39,819 nt of DNA from Polyangiaceae bacterium (lineage in GTDB: Bacteria > Myxococcota_A > Polyangia > Polyangiales > Polyangiaceae), in the NCBI GenBank assembly GCA_025057345.1, contig JANWXX010000001.1:1-39819 (forward strand). Reading direction: 5' to 3'. Positions 1 through 9,624 of the stretch are shown here, piece after piece (the first letter of the stretch is position 1; every line of letters begins with the position of its first letter). The notes under the pieces are model-generated. The model made no database searches and was not told where the DNA came from. It was given only the letters and a program-made list of their open reading frames with translations. Both the position numbers and the translations under genes were made by a program.

Positions 1-1
1 G

Positions 2-2693
2 CAGGCCCAAGAGGCTGAGCGCCGGCGGCTCTTTCGGCTCATCGAGGATCTCGTCCAATGGGAAAACTCCTCCAACGAAGACGTCCTTTCTAGGGCACGC
101 GATGAGATTTGGAAGAGCTGGCGCCGCACGTGCCGCGATTTCCGCGACCATCCGCGGGCCAACGAGCTCTTCGATCCCGACAAACCGATCCCGACAAACT
201 TCCGGCCTTTCACGACCCGTTCGCGGGGGGCGGCTCGCTTCCGCTGGAGGCGCAGCGGTTGGGGTTGGAGGCGTATGCGAGCGATCTGAATCCGGTCGCG
301 GTACTCATCAACAAGGCGATGATCGAGATCCCGCCGCGGTTTGCGGGGCGCCCGCCAGTGAATCCCGACGCGCGTCGCAACATCGGCCACGGCGGCAGCT
401 GGCGGGGCGCGCAGGGGCTGGCCGAGGACGTGCGGTATTACGGGAAGTGGATGCGCGACGAAGCAGAAAGGCGCATCGGGCACCTCTACCCGCCAGTGGA
501 GGTCACGGCCGAGATGGCCAAGGAACGGCCGGATTTGAAACCCTATGTCGGAAACAAGCTCACCGTCATCGCGTGGCTCTGGGCACGGACGGTAAAGAGC
601 CCCAATCCCGCATTTCGGAACGTAGAGGTGCCGCTTGCCTCCACGTTCATGCTCTCGACGAAGGCTGGCAAAGAGGCGTACGTCGAGCCCGTCATCGAGA
701 ACGCCGGGTACCGATTCACCGTGAAGGTGGGCAAGCCAAAGGATGCCGAGGCGAAGAACGGCACCTCAGCCGGAAAGCGCGCAGCATTTCGATGCCTTAT
801 GTCGGCTGCACCGATCACCTATGACTACGTACGCTCAGAGGGCCGAGCAGGGAGAATGAGCGCGCGTCTGATGGCAATCGTGGCCGAGGGCGAGCGCGGC
901 CGCGTGTACTTGCCGCCCACGCCGGAGCACGAGGCCGCGGCGCGCGAGGCAAAGCCCGATTGGAAGTCGGAAACCGCTTTGCCGGATCGCGCGCTAGGGT
1001 TCCGAGTCCAGGAGTACGGCATGACCCGTTGGGCCGACCTGTTCACCCCCCGCCAGATCGTCGCGCTGACCACGTTCTCCGATCTCGTCGGCGAGGCGAT
1101 GGAGCGCGTGCGGAGCGATGCCCTCGCCGCGGGCCTCCCCAATGACGGCATGCCGCTGCGGGACGGCGGCACCGGCGCGCAGGCCTATGCCGAGGCGACC
1201 GGCGTGTACCTTGCGTGCGGCATTAGTCGCTCGTCCGATTTCTGGTCAAATCTCTGCATCTGGGCGAACCAACCGAAGAACGAGCTGGTCGCGCACTTGT
1301 TTAGCCGACAAGCGATCCCGATGGCGTGGGACTACGCGGAGGCAAACCCATTCAGCGAATCAGGCGGCAACTTTGAGAAAAATGTGAGCTACGTGACCAA
1401 GGGCCTTCACTTCCTTCCTGCGAAGAGCCCTGGGCATTCATCACAAGAGGACGCCACATCGAACACATTTTGTAGGGGTCGCCTGGTCGCCACGGATCCC
1501 CCCTACTACGACAACATCGGGTACGCCGACCTCTCCGACTTCTTCTACGTTTGGCTTCGCCGGTCGCTAAAAGACGTTTATCCGGAGCTCTTTGCGACGG
1601 TCGCGGTGCCCAAGGCCGAGGAGCTGGTTGCCACGCCTCACCGCCACGGCAGCAAAGAAAAAGCCGAGGCGTTTTTCCTCGAAGGAATGACGAGGGCGCT
1701 GTCTCGAATCGCCGAGCAGGCGCACCCCGGCTTTCCGACCACCATCTATTACGCCTTCAAGCAATCCGAAAACGAGCAGGACGAGGGCGTTGCGAGCACG
1801 GGGTGGGAAACGTTTTTGGAGGCGGTGATTTCATCGGGCTTTGCGGTCAGCGGCACTTGGCCGATGCGCACCGAACGCACACAGGGTCTCAAGGGCGACA
1901 CCAACGCCCTTGCCTCGAGCATCGTGCTGGTCTGCCGCAAGCGGCCCGACGATGCGCCCACCACCACGCGGCGCGAGTTTTTGTCTTCACTCAAGCGCGA
2001 GCTGCCGGTGGCGCTGGCGGAGCTACAAAAGGCAAACATCGCGCCCGTCGACCTCGCGCAGGCGGCGATTGGACCCGGCATGGCCGTCTACACGCGCTAT
2101 GCGCGCGTGCTCGACGCCGAGGGCAAGCCGGTCACCGTGCGCGAGGCGCTCGCGCTTATCAATCAGATCCTCGACGAAGCCCTCGCCGAGCAGGAGGGCG
2201 ACTTCGACGCCGACAGCCGCTGGGCACTGGCCTGGTTCGAACAGCACGGCTTTTCCGAGGGCGAGTTCGGCGTCGCCGAAACGCTCTCGAAGGCGAAAAA
2301 CACGAGCATAAGCGGCCTGGTCGAGGCTGGAATCCTCCAGTCCAAGCGCGGCAAAGTTCGCCTTTTGACGCCCGACGAGCTGCCCGCCGACTGGGACCCG
2401 GCGACCGACGAGCGCCTGACGGTCTGGGAGATGGCGCATCAGCTCATCCGCGTCCTCGAGTCCGGTGGTGAGGCGGCGGCCGCCGCGCTGGCCGCAAGGC
2501 TGGGCGCCCGCGCCGAGACCGCCCGCGAGCTCGCCTATCGGCTCCATACCGTCTCGGAACGAAACAAACGCCCGCGGGACGCGCTCCGGTACAATGCGCT
2601 CGTACAGAGTGGCCCGAGATCGCAAGGCTTGCTGGCGAAAGCCACCGTCGAGCAGAGCAGACATCGCTTTTTGGAGAGGATGAACAGGATTAG
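2..2693 (+). pseudogene. DUF1156-type adenine-specific DNA methylase, frameshifted and 5'-partial
   Basis: The family (COG1743) transfers a methyl group from SAM to adenine in DNA and is found with DUF499 ATPases in defence loci. The reading frame enters from the left edge at base 2 (QAQEAERRRLF...) and runs through a conserved-looking stretch ending LFDPDK. It is then displaced by an exact 14-bp tandem duplication (172-199). The remainder, with DPFAGGGS (SAM-binding motif I, about 218-241) and [13 protein letters not shown] (catalytic motif IV, about 1495-1535), lies in another frame that stays open from 109 to 2736. Near 2610 the frame seems to shift again: skipping back one base gives [11 protein letters not shown]...[10 protein letters not shown] and a stop at 2691-2693, whereas the unshifted frame gives an unlike tail to 2736. 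The ATG at 109 is therefore not an authentic start. I infer a disrupted gene, or one that could revert. Sequencing error is possible for the 1-bp event but less likely for the 14-bp one. Confidence 0.85.
172..199. repeat. Exact 14-bp tandem duplication inside the methylase gene
   Basis: CGATCCCGACAAAC occurs twice head to tail at 172-185 and 186-199 with no mismatch. Removing one copy joins LFDPDK directly to [13 protein letters not shown] in a single frame, so the duplication is what breaks the methylase reading frame (14 is not a multiple of 3). Such a two-copy repeat could in principle contract and restore the frame. Confidence 0.95.
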
Positions 2694-2695
2694 CC

Positions 2696-2791
2696 GTGCA
2701 AATCGAGACGCTTCGCAATCTCGTGAAGGAGGGTGATTTGCCGGGGGCGCTCTGGAGGCAAGGGCTTTTCGAGGGAGCGCGTCCGCGATGA
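2696..2791 (+). other. Possible small ORF or gene remnant (31 aa)
   Basis: A GTG codon three bases after the repaired methylase stop opens a 31-codon frame beginning [20 protein letters not shown] and closed by TGA. It fills the gap to the ATPase gene. No family is recognised. It could be the truncated front of a third gene of the module, or chance. An AGG lies about seven bases before the GTG, giving only weak support for translation. Confidence 0.25.
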
Positions 2792-2836
2792 GCCGGATCG
2801 TATTAAAGCAAGCCGAGATGCAAACGGCGAAGGCAA

Positions 2837-2842
2837 AAGGAG
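2837..2842 (+). promoter_or_regulatory. Ribosome binding site for the DUF499 gene
   Basis: AAGGAG lies at a normal distance before the ATG at 2850. It decides the start against the longer in-frame extension from 2733. Confidence 0.6.
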
Positions 2843-2849
2843 ATTTCCG

Positions 2850-5800
2850 ATGGCCCTCAGCAACCGCGAGCGCGTCGGCAAGGCCATAGACCTTCTCAAA
2901 CAGGGCCTGGGTCCATTTGTCGAGCGCGAGTTTAAGAATGTGTACAACGATCAAGTTCATGCCCAGGTGGTTCGACTGATGGGCCAGGATCGGCTTCTGG
3001 CCGACCGACCGATCTCCCAGTGGGACGCTGCAGCGCTTCTCCGAATCTTGTGGGAGGCGTGGAACGATGTCTTCCGGCAGACGCTCGGCCCAGCGGAGCG
3101 GACGCTCGTACGAGAGCTCCAGGACGTGCGCAACAAGTGGGCCCACCAGCAGCCCTTCTCCAGCGATGATGCCTACCGTGCACTCGACTCAACTGGGCGG
3201 CTCCTAGCTGCAGTCTCTGCGCCTGAGGCGCAAGAGGCCGAAAGGTTCAAGATGGAGCTTTTGCGCATACGCTTCGACGAGCAGATGCGGAACGAGAGGC
3301 GGAGGATGGCAGGCACGCCCATCGAAGGCCAGGTTCCAAACAACTTGAAACCGTGGCGTGAGGTGGTGACACCCCACGAGGATGTGGCAAGCGGTCGCTA
3401 CCAGCAGGCTGAGTTTGCTGCCGACCTGTGGCAGGTGCATGTGGGCGAAGGGACCGACGAGTACAAGAACCCGGTCGAGTTCTTTCGACGCACATATCTC
3501 ACAGAGAGCCTGAAGCGCCTTCTGGTCGGCGCCGTCCAGCGGCTGTCCGGTCAGGGAGGGGATCCGGTTGTGCAGCTTCAGACCAACTTTGGCGGTGGCA
3601 AGACCCACTCCATGCTGGCGCTCTACCACCTTGTCTCGGGAACCGCGCCGGGCGAACTCGTTGGCATCGATGGGGTGCTTGCGGAAGCGGGCGTATCGAG
3701 GCTCCCGACGGCACGTCGGGTTGTGCTTGTGGGGAACAAGATCTCCCCGGGCAACCCGGTGAGGAAGTCCGACGGTACCGTCGTTCGCACCCTCTGGGGG
3801 GAGCTGGCCTGGCAGCTCGGCGGCAAGAAGGCATTTGAGCGTGTGCGTGCAGACGATGAAAGGGCGACAAGCCCCGGGGATGCACTGCGTGAGCTTTTCA
3901 ACGAATACGGCCCGTGCCTCGTGCTCATCGACGAGTGGGTGGCCTATGCCCGCCAGCTCCACGATCAGAGCGATCTGCCGGCCGGCAGCTTTGAGACGCA
4001 GTTTACCTTCGCGCAGGCGCTTACCGAGTCGGCCAAGCTCGCCAAGAACTGTTTGTTGGTTGTCAGCCTCCCAGCATCCGATACCGCTGGCCTACCATAC
4101 ATGCAGGCGGAAGATGTCGAAGTCGGTGGTCAGCGGGGCCGCGAGGCACTTGATCGGCTGCGGAATGTGATCGGCCGGGTTGAATCGTCGTGGCGCCCAG
4201 CGAGCGCCGAGGAAGGCTTCGAGATCGTACGGCGGCGCCTTTTCAAGCCCTTGACCGATAATTCGCAATTCGTGGCTCGCGACATCGCGGCCCGCGCATT
4301 TTATGACTTCTACCGCACACAGCCGCAGGAGTTTCCCCCTGAGTGTCGGGATGCCGAGTATGAGAAGCGCTTGCGCGCGGCCTACCCGATCCACCCAGAG
4401 GTGTTCGACCGCCTGTACACCGATTGGTCGACGCTCGTAAAATTCCAGCGAACGCGGGGTGTGCTGCGCCTGATGGCGGCAGTTATCCACAGCTTTTGGG
4501 AGCAAGGGGACCGGAACCCGTTGATCCTGCCTTGCAACATCCCCATCGACGATTCCCGCGTCCAGTTTGAGCTTACGCGATACCTTTCGGACAACTGGGT
4601 TCCTATCATCGAGAGGGACGTTGATGGCCCAAGTTCCCTGCCATTGCGGCTGGACAGCGAGGTCACCAATCTCGGCAAGTTTGCTGCCTGTCGGCGCGTG
4701 GCAAGGGCGTTGTACCTTGGATCGGCGCCCACGTCCACGGCTGCGAACCGTGGGCTTGAAGATCGGCGGATACGGCTTGGATGTGTGATCCCGGGGGAAG
4801 CTCCGGCTGTGTTTGGCGATGCACTCCGGCGCTTGGCCGCTGCGGCCACCTATCTCTACCAGGATGGTCCTCGCTACTGGTACTCAACGCAACCCACTGT
4901 TACGAAGCTTGCAGAAGATCGTGCAGAGCTGCTCAAGCGCGATCCCGAGAAGGTAGTCCAGGAGCTGGAGAAGCGGCTGCGTGCCGACTTGCGCAAGGCT
5001 GGCGACTTTGCTCGGGTCCATCCCCTGCCGAGGTCTGGACAGGATGTTCCCGACGACCTTGACGCGCGTTTGGTGGTGCTCGGTATCGATCATCCCTACA
5101 GCAGAGAACCGAACAACCTAGCCGAGACGGAAGCGAAGGCGATCCTTGCTTCGCGAGGCAGTGCGCCTCGGATCTATGCCAATACCCTTGTTTTCCTCGC
5201 GGCGGATAAGACACGGTTGCAGGATCTGGACGAAGCGATCCGCCGATACCTCGCCTGGGAGTCGATCATCGCGGAGCAAACGATCCTGGACCTTTCTCCG
5301 CACCAGGTAAAACAGGCGGAGATGCAGCAGAGAGCCGTCGACAGCGTTGTAAATGCGCGCCTCCCCGAAACTTACCAGTGGCTTCTGGTGCCCACGCAGC
5401 AGAACCCTCAGGCCGCTGTGGAATGGCAGGCAATCCGTCTGACGGGCCAGGATACGCTTGCGGGACGGTCAAGCAAGAGGCTCAAGAACGACGAGTTGTT
5501 GGTGATGAGCTTTGCTGCTTCGCGCCTCCGTATGGAGCTGGACCGTGTGCCGCTCTGGCGTGGCGATCACGTTGCCATCAAGCAGCTGATCGACGACTTC
5601 GCTCGCTACCTCTATCTTCCGCGACTGAAAGAGCCATCTGTCTTGCTGCAAGCGATCCGAAACGGCCTCGGTCTCCTTACGTGGGAGCAGGATTCATTCG
5701 CTTTCGCAGATGAGTACGACGAGCTCAGCGGGCGGTACCGCGGTCTTCAGTTTGGGCGTCAAGTCAACGGGATTGAAACCAACGCCAAGGCTCTGCTTGT

Positions 5801-6187
5801 CAAACCGGAGGCTGCACGCCGACAACTGGAGCTGAGTGTGTGGCTGCACCGTTGACACAGGCTTTCCACAGCCCCGTCCCAGCAAACGCGCGGACCGACC
5901 ATCCGCGAGGAGCATTGCCGGGCCTACCGGGCATGGCATCACCACCTGCGCGCCCCAGGAGATTCCACGGTACCGTCACCCTAGATGCTACCAGGGTGGG
6001 ACGAGACGCAAGCAGAGTGGCTGACGAGGTCATCACGCATCTCAGCGGCCTGATGGGCGCACAGGTGAAGGTGATCCTTGAGATCGAGGTAGAGGTTCCT
6101 TCCGGGGTTCCAGAGAACGTGGTTCGAATCGTGACAGAGAACAGCCGGACATTGAATTTTAGTACCCATGGCTTCGAAACCGAATGA
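2850..6187 (+). pseudogene. DUF499 ATPase with N-terminal HEPN-like domain, frameshifted near its 3' end
   Basis: Predicted AAA-type ATPase partner of the DUF1156 methylase (COG1483/DUF499). The ATG at 2850 is chosen because AAGGAG sits about 8 bases upstream and the protein then begins MALSNRERVGKAIDLL; the open frame reaches back to 2733 without support. Residues 1-140 resemble the Swt1/HEPN-type domain, with the R-x4-H motif RNKWAH at 94-99. FGGGKTH (about 247-253) is the P-loop and CLVLIDEW (356-363) is Walker B. The main frame stops at 5855 after SVWLHR. The typical C-terminal domain, beginning RRFHGTVTLDATRVGRDASR, continues at once in the next frame to a TGA at 6185-6187. One missing base between about 5820 and 5850 (for example GAG-GCT read as GAGCT) would reunite them into a protein of about 1,110 residues, the size usual for the family. 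The first 1,001 residues may still be made as a truncated ATPase. Confidence 0.85.
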
Positions 6188-6205
6188 AGCGTGAGGGCCT
6201 TTGCA

Positions 6206-7081
6206 TCAGGGGCGCCAGGTGACGGTGTAGGTACCGCTGGCCGCGCGGAGGCCCTGGTAGATGACCCGCATCACCTGGTCGGTGGTGTACTTGCCGGTCT
6301 TGGATTGAACCAAGGCGCGGGTCTGGGGGTCTTCCGGGTCCGGGGGGTTCCGTGCCAGGTTGGAGAAGTCGGCAGAGGCGAAGAGGGGGGCGAGGGCCAC
6401 GCGGACCTCCAGGCGGCCCCCGGGGGACGGCACGAAGCGGGCCGGGATACCCCGTACCTGGCGGATCGCCGTGATCGGGGTGTTGTCCCGGTCCCCCGGC
6501 TTGGAGGCGGGGAGCCAGTCGTCGTCGAGGACGAGCCTGCCCCGGAAGCGCACCCGCTCCTGACCGCGCTCCGCCTCGCCGGCGACCTCCAGGGCGGCGC
6601 CGCTGATCTTCACGGTTTCTGGAGGAACATCCGCCGGGGGATAGAACCAGACCTCCGCGGAGCGCACCTCGTCCGTGGAGATCACCCCCCGAGCAGGGAA
6701 GGAGATCAGCGAGGGGGAGAGGGCGTCGAAGCGGACCCGCCCGAGAACCTCGCCGACGATACGGCCCTCACCCAGGTGGGCGCTGTGGGCCCGCGCCTCC
6801 CGGACAGGGAGCCAGCGTTGGAGGAAGGAGATGCCGCCGAGGGGAGCGATCGTGTTGAGGTAGAGAGGCCCCACGGTGAGGTCAGCCTGGGAGAGTGAAA
6901 CCGTCCATCCGTACTCGTTGAGGAAGGTATAGGGAACCTCTGGATTACGCTCGATGCCGCCGATGACCGCTTCGAATTCGAACTTCTCGCCGCCGGTGGT
7001 GCCGACGCAGGCCAGAGGAGCGCCAAGGAGGGAGAGGGCAAAGGAGACGAGAGCGGGGGTGGTGAGGCGAGGACGGGTCAC
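6206..7081 (-). CDS. Exported lipoprotein-like protein coupled to a TonB-dependent receptor
   Basis: A 291-residue protein of no recognised family. It starts with a hydrophobic signal segment (MTRPRLTTPALVSFALSLLGAPLAC); the cysteine after APLA could be a lipidation site, although proline at -3 makes the lipobox imperfect. The rest looks like a secreted mixed-strand protein rich in Trp/Tyr and Pro, without membrane segments. Its ATG overlaps the stop of the upstream receptor gene by 4 bases (ATGA), so the two are very probably translated together. By position it may be a periplasmic or outer-membrane accessory for the substrate the receptor takes up. It ends 18 bases from the oppositely oriented ATPase remnant. 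Confidence 0.75.
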   Translation of the reverse strand: MTRPRLTTPALVSFALSLLGAPLACVGTTGGEKFEFEAVIGGIERNPEVPYTFLNEYGWTVSLSQADLTVGPLYLNTIAPLGGISFLQRWLPVREARAHSAHLGEGRIVGEVLGRVRFDALSPSLISFPARGVISTDEVRSAEVWFYPPADVPPETVKISGAALEVAGEAERGQERVRFRGRLVLDDDWLPASKPGDRDNTPITAIRQVRGIPARFVPSPGGRLEVRVALAPLFASADFSNLARNPPDPEDPQTRALVQSKTGKYTTDQVMRVIYQGLRAASGTYTVTWRP

Positions 7082-9624
7082 GGGGAGTCGTCTAGGAAGA
7101 GGGTGAGGGTGCCGTAGACAGCTCGGGGCTCACCGGCGCTAAAATGGCGGGCGGCGACCTGGGTAGGGAGAAAGCCAGCGGTACGGAAGGAGGATGTATA
7201 GTTGAACTCGCTTAGGCGGTAGCGGCGGTCGAGGAGGTTGGTGGAGGTGACGCCGAGCTGAACCCAGCTCCAGCGGAGCGTAGCCGCCGCGTCGAGGAGG
7301 AAGATATCCTGAGAGCGTTCGTCGAAGGGAAGAGGGCGAGGTCCGACATAGGAAGCGCCGGCGCCAAGGGTGCCCCGGAGAGGCTTGCTCCCAAGGCGGG
7401 CGAGGCTCCCGGCGAGGACCGCGTCCAGACGGCCGACGACGTTCGGCGCGTAGGGGATGAGGAGCTTGGTATCCTCGAAGATGGCGCGGACCAGGGTGAG
7501 GTTGGCCGCGATGTCAAGGTACTCGGTGATCCAGCGGGTGGTGCCGGCCCAGCCGGTGCGGGAGGTGCCTTCCGCTAGGGTATTGCGGCCCTCGGTCTGG
7601 TTGAAGAACAGGTCGCGATCCACGAAGGTGCGGAAGAAGATGGAGCGCACCGAGAGGTTTCCACCAGCAAGCTCACCCTCGTAGGAGGCGCCGCCCTCGG
7701 TGGCGGTGGCGACAGCGAAGGGGGTATCGAGCCCTTGGTGGATGTACTGGGGATCAAGGCTGCGGACGCCAGTGCCCCGGGCCAAACTGAAAGAGAAGCC
7801 GGAGAAGGGGCCGACCAGGAGGGCGACCCGTGGCTGGAGCGTATCGGCAGCAGTGGAGGCGGTCTGATCGACGCTCCGGTAGCCGGTCCGGTCCCTCTGG
7901 AAGCATTCGGTGTCCGGGGGGTCGCCCCCGAAGCCAGACTGTACGGTGAGCGCGCAGCGGTTGTGGACCCGGTAGTGGAAGAGGTCACTGCGGACGCCGC
8001 CGCGGAGGAGCACCTTCGGCAGGGGGCGCATCTCGGCGTCGACGTAGAGGCCCAGGTTGGTGAGGAAGGAGGCCAGGTCCAGGTCCCGGCGGTAGGGGAT
8101 GTTGGTGCCTGCGCGGTTGCGCTGCTGGAGGGAGTCGACATCGTCGACGCGGGCGGAGTAGCCGAGCTCCAGGGAGTGCTTGCGGCTTAGGGTGGTCCAG
8201 GTTTTGCGGCCGCTACCGAGGGCTTGGAGGGTGAGGATCCTGGAGCGCTGGTCGATGAGGTCGCCGCGCTGGGGGTGGTCGGATTGCCAGGAGCGCTGGG
8301 GGTCCGCGAGGAAGCCGGTGAAGTTCTGCCGGAGGCGGAAATCGCGGAGGGTGAGGGCGCCGAACTGGGTCCAAGAGAAGCCCTGCTTGCTCTGCTCGAT
8401 GCGGAAGAGCAGCCCGTGACGAGTGGAATCCCCCCCTTGCTGCGGATCGTAGGTACCGTAGAAGTCGATGCGCCCTGCCTTCATATCGTCGACCCGGAGT
8501 ACCCCCGCTTGGTCGTAGTGGGTCGCGTAGGAAGTCGCCAGGATCCGCCAGCTCCCGCTGCTGCCCAGAGGACCTTCGTGGCTGGCCATGGCGGTCATGC
8601 GCCGAGCAGAACGATTCTGGCCAAACCCCTCCATAGAGAAAGCCTCGACGGCACCGAAGGTCTTGGGGCCGCCCCAGGAAGGCCCCCAGAGAAGCAGGGC
8701 GCGGCGGGAGCCGAAGGAGCCAGCGGTGACAGAGGCGGCGAGCCCCCGCTGCTCCAGGCCGAGGTCGTAGAGGGCACTACCTGCGACAGCGAAGTTGCCC
8801 TGCTGGGGGGCGAAAGGTCCCTCGATGACCCGAAGGGAGCGCACGACCTCCGGAAGGAGGTAGTGGGTGTCGACCAGGCCATTGCCGTGGACGTTGCCGA
8901 CCTCGTTGATGGGGACACCCTCGACCTTGAATTCGAGATCTTGCCCCTCCCGGGCATCGAAGCCTCGTAGGTAGATCTGGTAAGGGTGTCCTGCGCCACC
9001 CGTGTTGGTGAGGAAGATCCCGGGGGCTAGTCGGAGCAGGGAGGCTGCATCCTGCCGTGGCACCGACCGGAGCTTGCCTAGGTAGACCTCCACATCTCCT
9101 GCGCCACGGCTAGGCATCCGCCCCTGGGCTTGCACCACGACTTCGCCGAGGGACGCCTCCCCCGTGCTAGGGGGGGTCTGGCGGGGAGATAGAGAGGGAT
9201 CCTCCAGCGGAAGGGAGCCCTGCTCTTGGGATCTGGCCGCCTCCGAAGGTCGTAGGGCGGGGGGAGGCAAGGAGGGTGGCTCAAAGACGAGCGCCACCTT
9301 GACACGGCTTCGGATGGGTCGTCCATCCCGCGTAGCTGCGCGGAAGGTCCAGCGCTGCACAGTCTGGAGAGCAGCACGGTCGAACACCTCCCCGGCAGAG
9401 CCCACCACCTCGACTCCCTGGAGCTTCCCCGTTTCGTCAATTTCCAGGCGTAGCTCGACACGTTGGGGCTTTCCCGAAAGGGGGGCTTGCTCCGGGTAGA
9501 TGGGCGGAGGGCCCTCGAGCACCGAAGGGGGTGTATCCTGCTGGGCCCAGGTCAAGCTGCTCCCGAGGGCAAGGGCAGCCAGCAATGCCCCTGCGGCGCG
9601 GCGGGAGGGGCACACTACGGTCAT
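7078..9624 (-). CDS. TonB-dependent outer membrane receptor with N-terminal TonB C-terminal-like domain
   Basis: An 848-residue outer-membrane transporter. The ATG at 9624 is preferred: it overlaps the regulator's stop (ATGA) and opens directly onto a signal peptide (MTVVCPSRRAAGALLAALAL...AWA). The upstream extension in the same frame is coding sequence of the regulator gene. Residues 36-116 (PPPIYPEQAPLSGKPQRVEL ... FDRAALQTVQRWTFRAA) match the TonB C-terminal domain of energy-transducing proteins. After a proline-rich linker come a plug domain at 155-285 (EVVVQA, RQDAASLLRLAPGIF, IYLRGFDAREG, GVPINEVGNVHGNGLVDTHY) and a long beta-barrel ending with an aromatic-rich strand. The substrate is probably a metal or metal chelate, inferred from the Fur-family gene in front and unproven. 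The fused TonB-like domain is seen in some delta-type bacteria but is not the usual receptor layout. Confidence 0.9.
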   Translation of the reverse strand: MTVVCPSRRAAGALLAALALGSSLTWAQQDTPPSVLEGPPPIYPEQAPLSGKPQRVELRLEIDETGKLQGVEVVGSAGEVFDRAALQTVQRWTFRAATRDGRPIRSRVKVALVFEPPSLPPPALRPSEAARSQEQGSLPLEDPSLSPRQTPPSTGEASLGEVVVQAQGRMPSRGAGDVEVYLGKLRSVPRQDAASLLRLAPGIFLTNTGGAGHPYQIYLRGFDAREGQDLEFKVEGVPINEVGNVHGNGLVDTHYLLPEVVRSLRVIEGPFAPQQGNFAVAGSALYDLGLEQRGLAASVTAGSFGSRRALLLWGPSWGGPKTFGAVEAFSMEGFGQNRSARRMTAMASHEGPLGSSGSWRILATSYATHYDQAGVLRVDDMKAGRIDFYGTYDPQQGGDSTRHGLLFRIEQSKQGFSWTQFGALTLRDFRLRQNFTGFLADPQRSWQSDHPQRGDLIDQRSRILTLQALGSGRKTWTTLSRKHSLELGYSARVDDVDSLQQRNRAGTNIPYRRDLDLASFLTNLGLYVDAEMRPLPKVLLRGGVRSDLFHYRVHNRCALTVQSGFGGDPPDTECFQRDRTGYRSVDQTASTAADTLQPRVALLVGPFSGFSFSLARGTGVRSLDPQYIHQGLDTPFAVATATEGGASYEGELAGGNLSVRSIFFRTFVDRDLFFNQTEGRNTLAEGTSRTGWAGTTRWITEYLDIAANLTLVRAIFEDTKLLIPYAPNVVGRLDAVLAGSLARLGSKPLRGTLGAGASYVGPRPLPFDERSQDIFLLDAAATLRWSWVQLGVTSTNLLDRRYRLSEFNYTSSFRTAGFLPTQVAARHFSAGEPRAVYGTLTLFLDDSP

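Noticed and set aside
109-2736. Reading the methylase as an intact gene starting at ATG 109
   Set aside because: The family's N-terminal sequence is present upstream in another frame and joins at the 14-bp duplication; the sequence after ATG 109 up to the duplication is an out-of-frame reading.
5840-6187. A separate 115-residue gene after the ATPase
   Set aside because: It encodes the usual C-terminal domain of the ATPase and has no ribosome site; a frameshift explains it better.
6191-6898. Plus-strand open frame opposite the lipoprotein gene
   Set aside because: Shadow of the minus-strand gene, which has a signal peptide and a coupled start.
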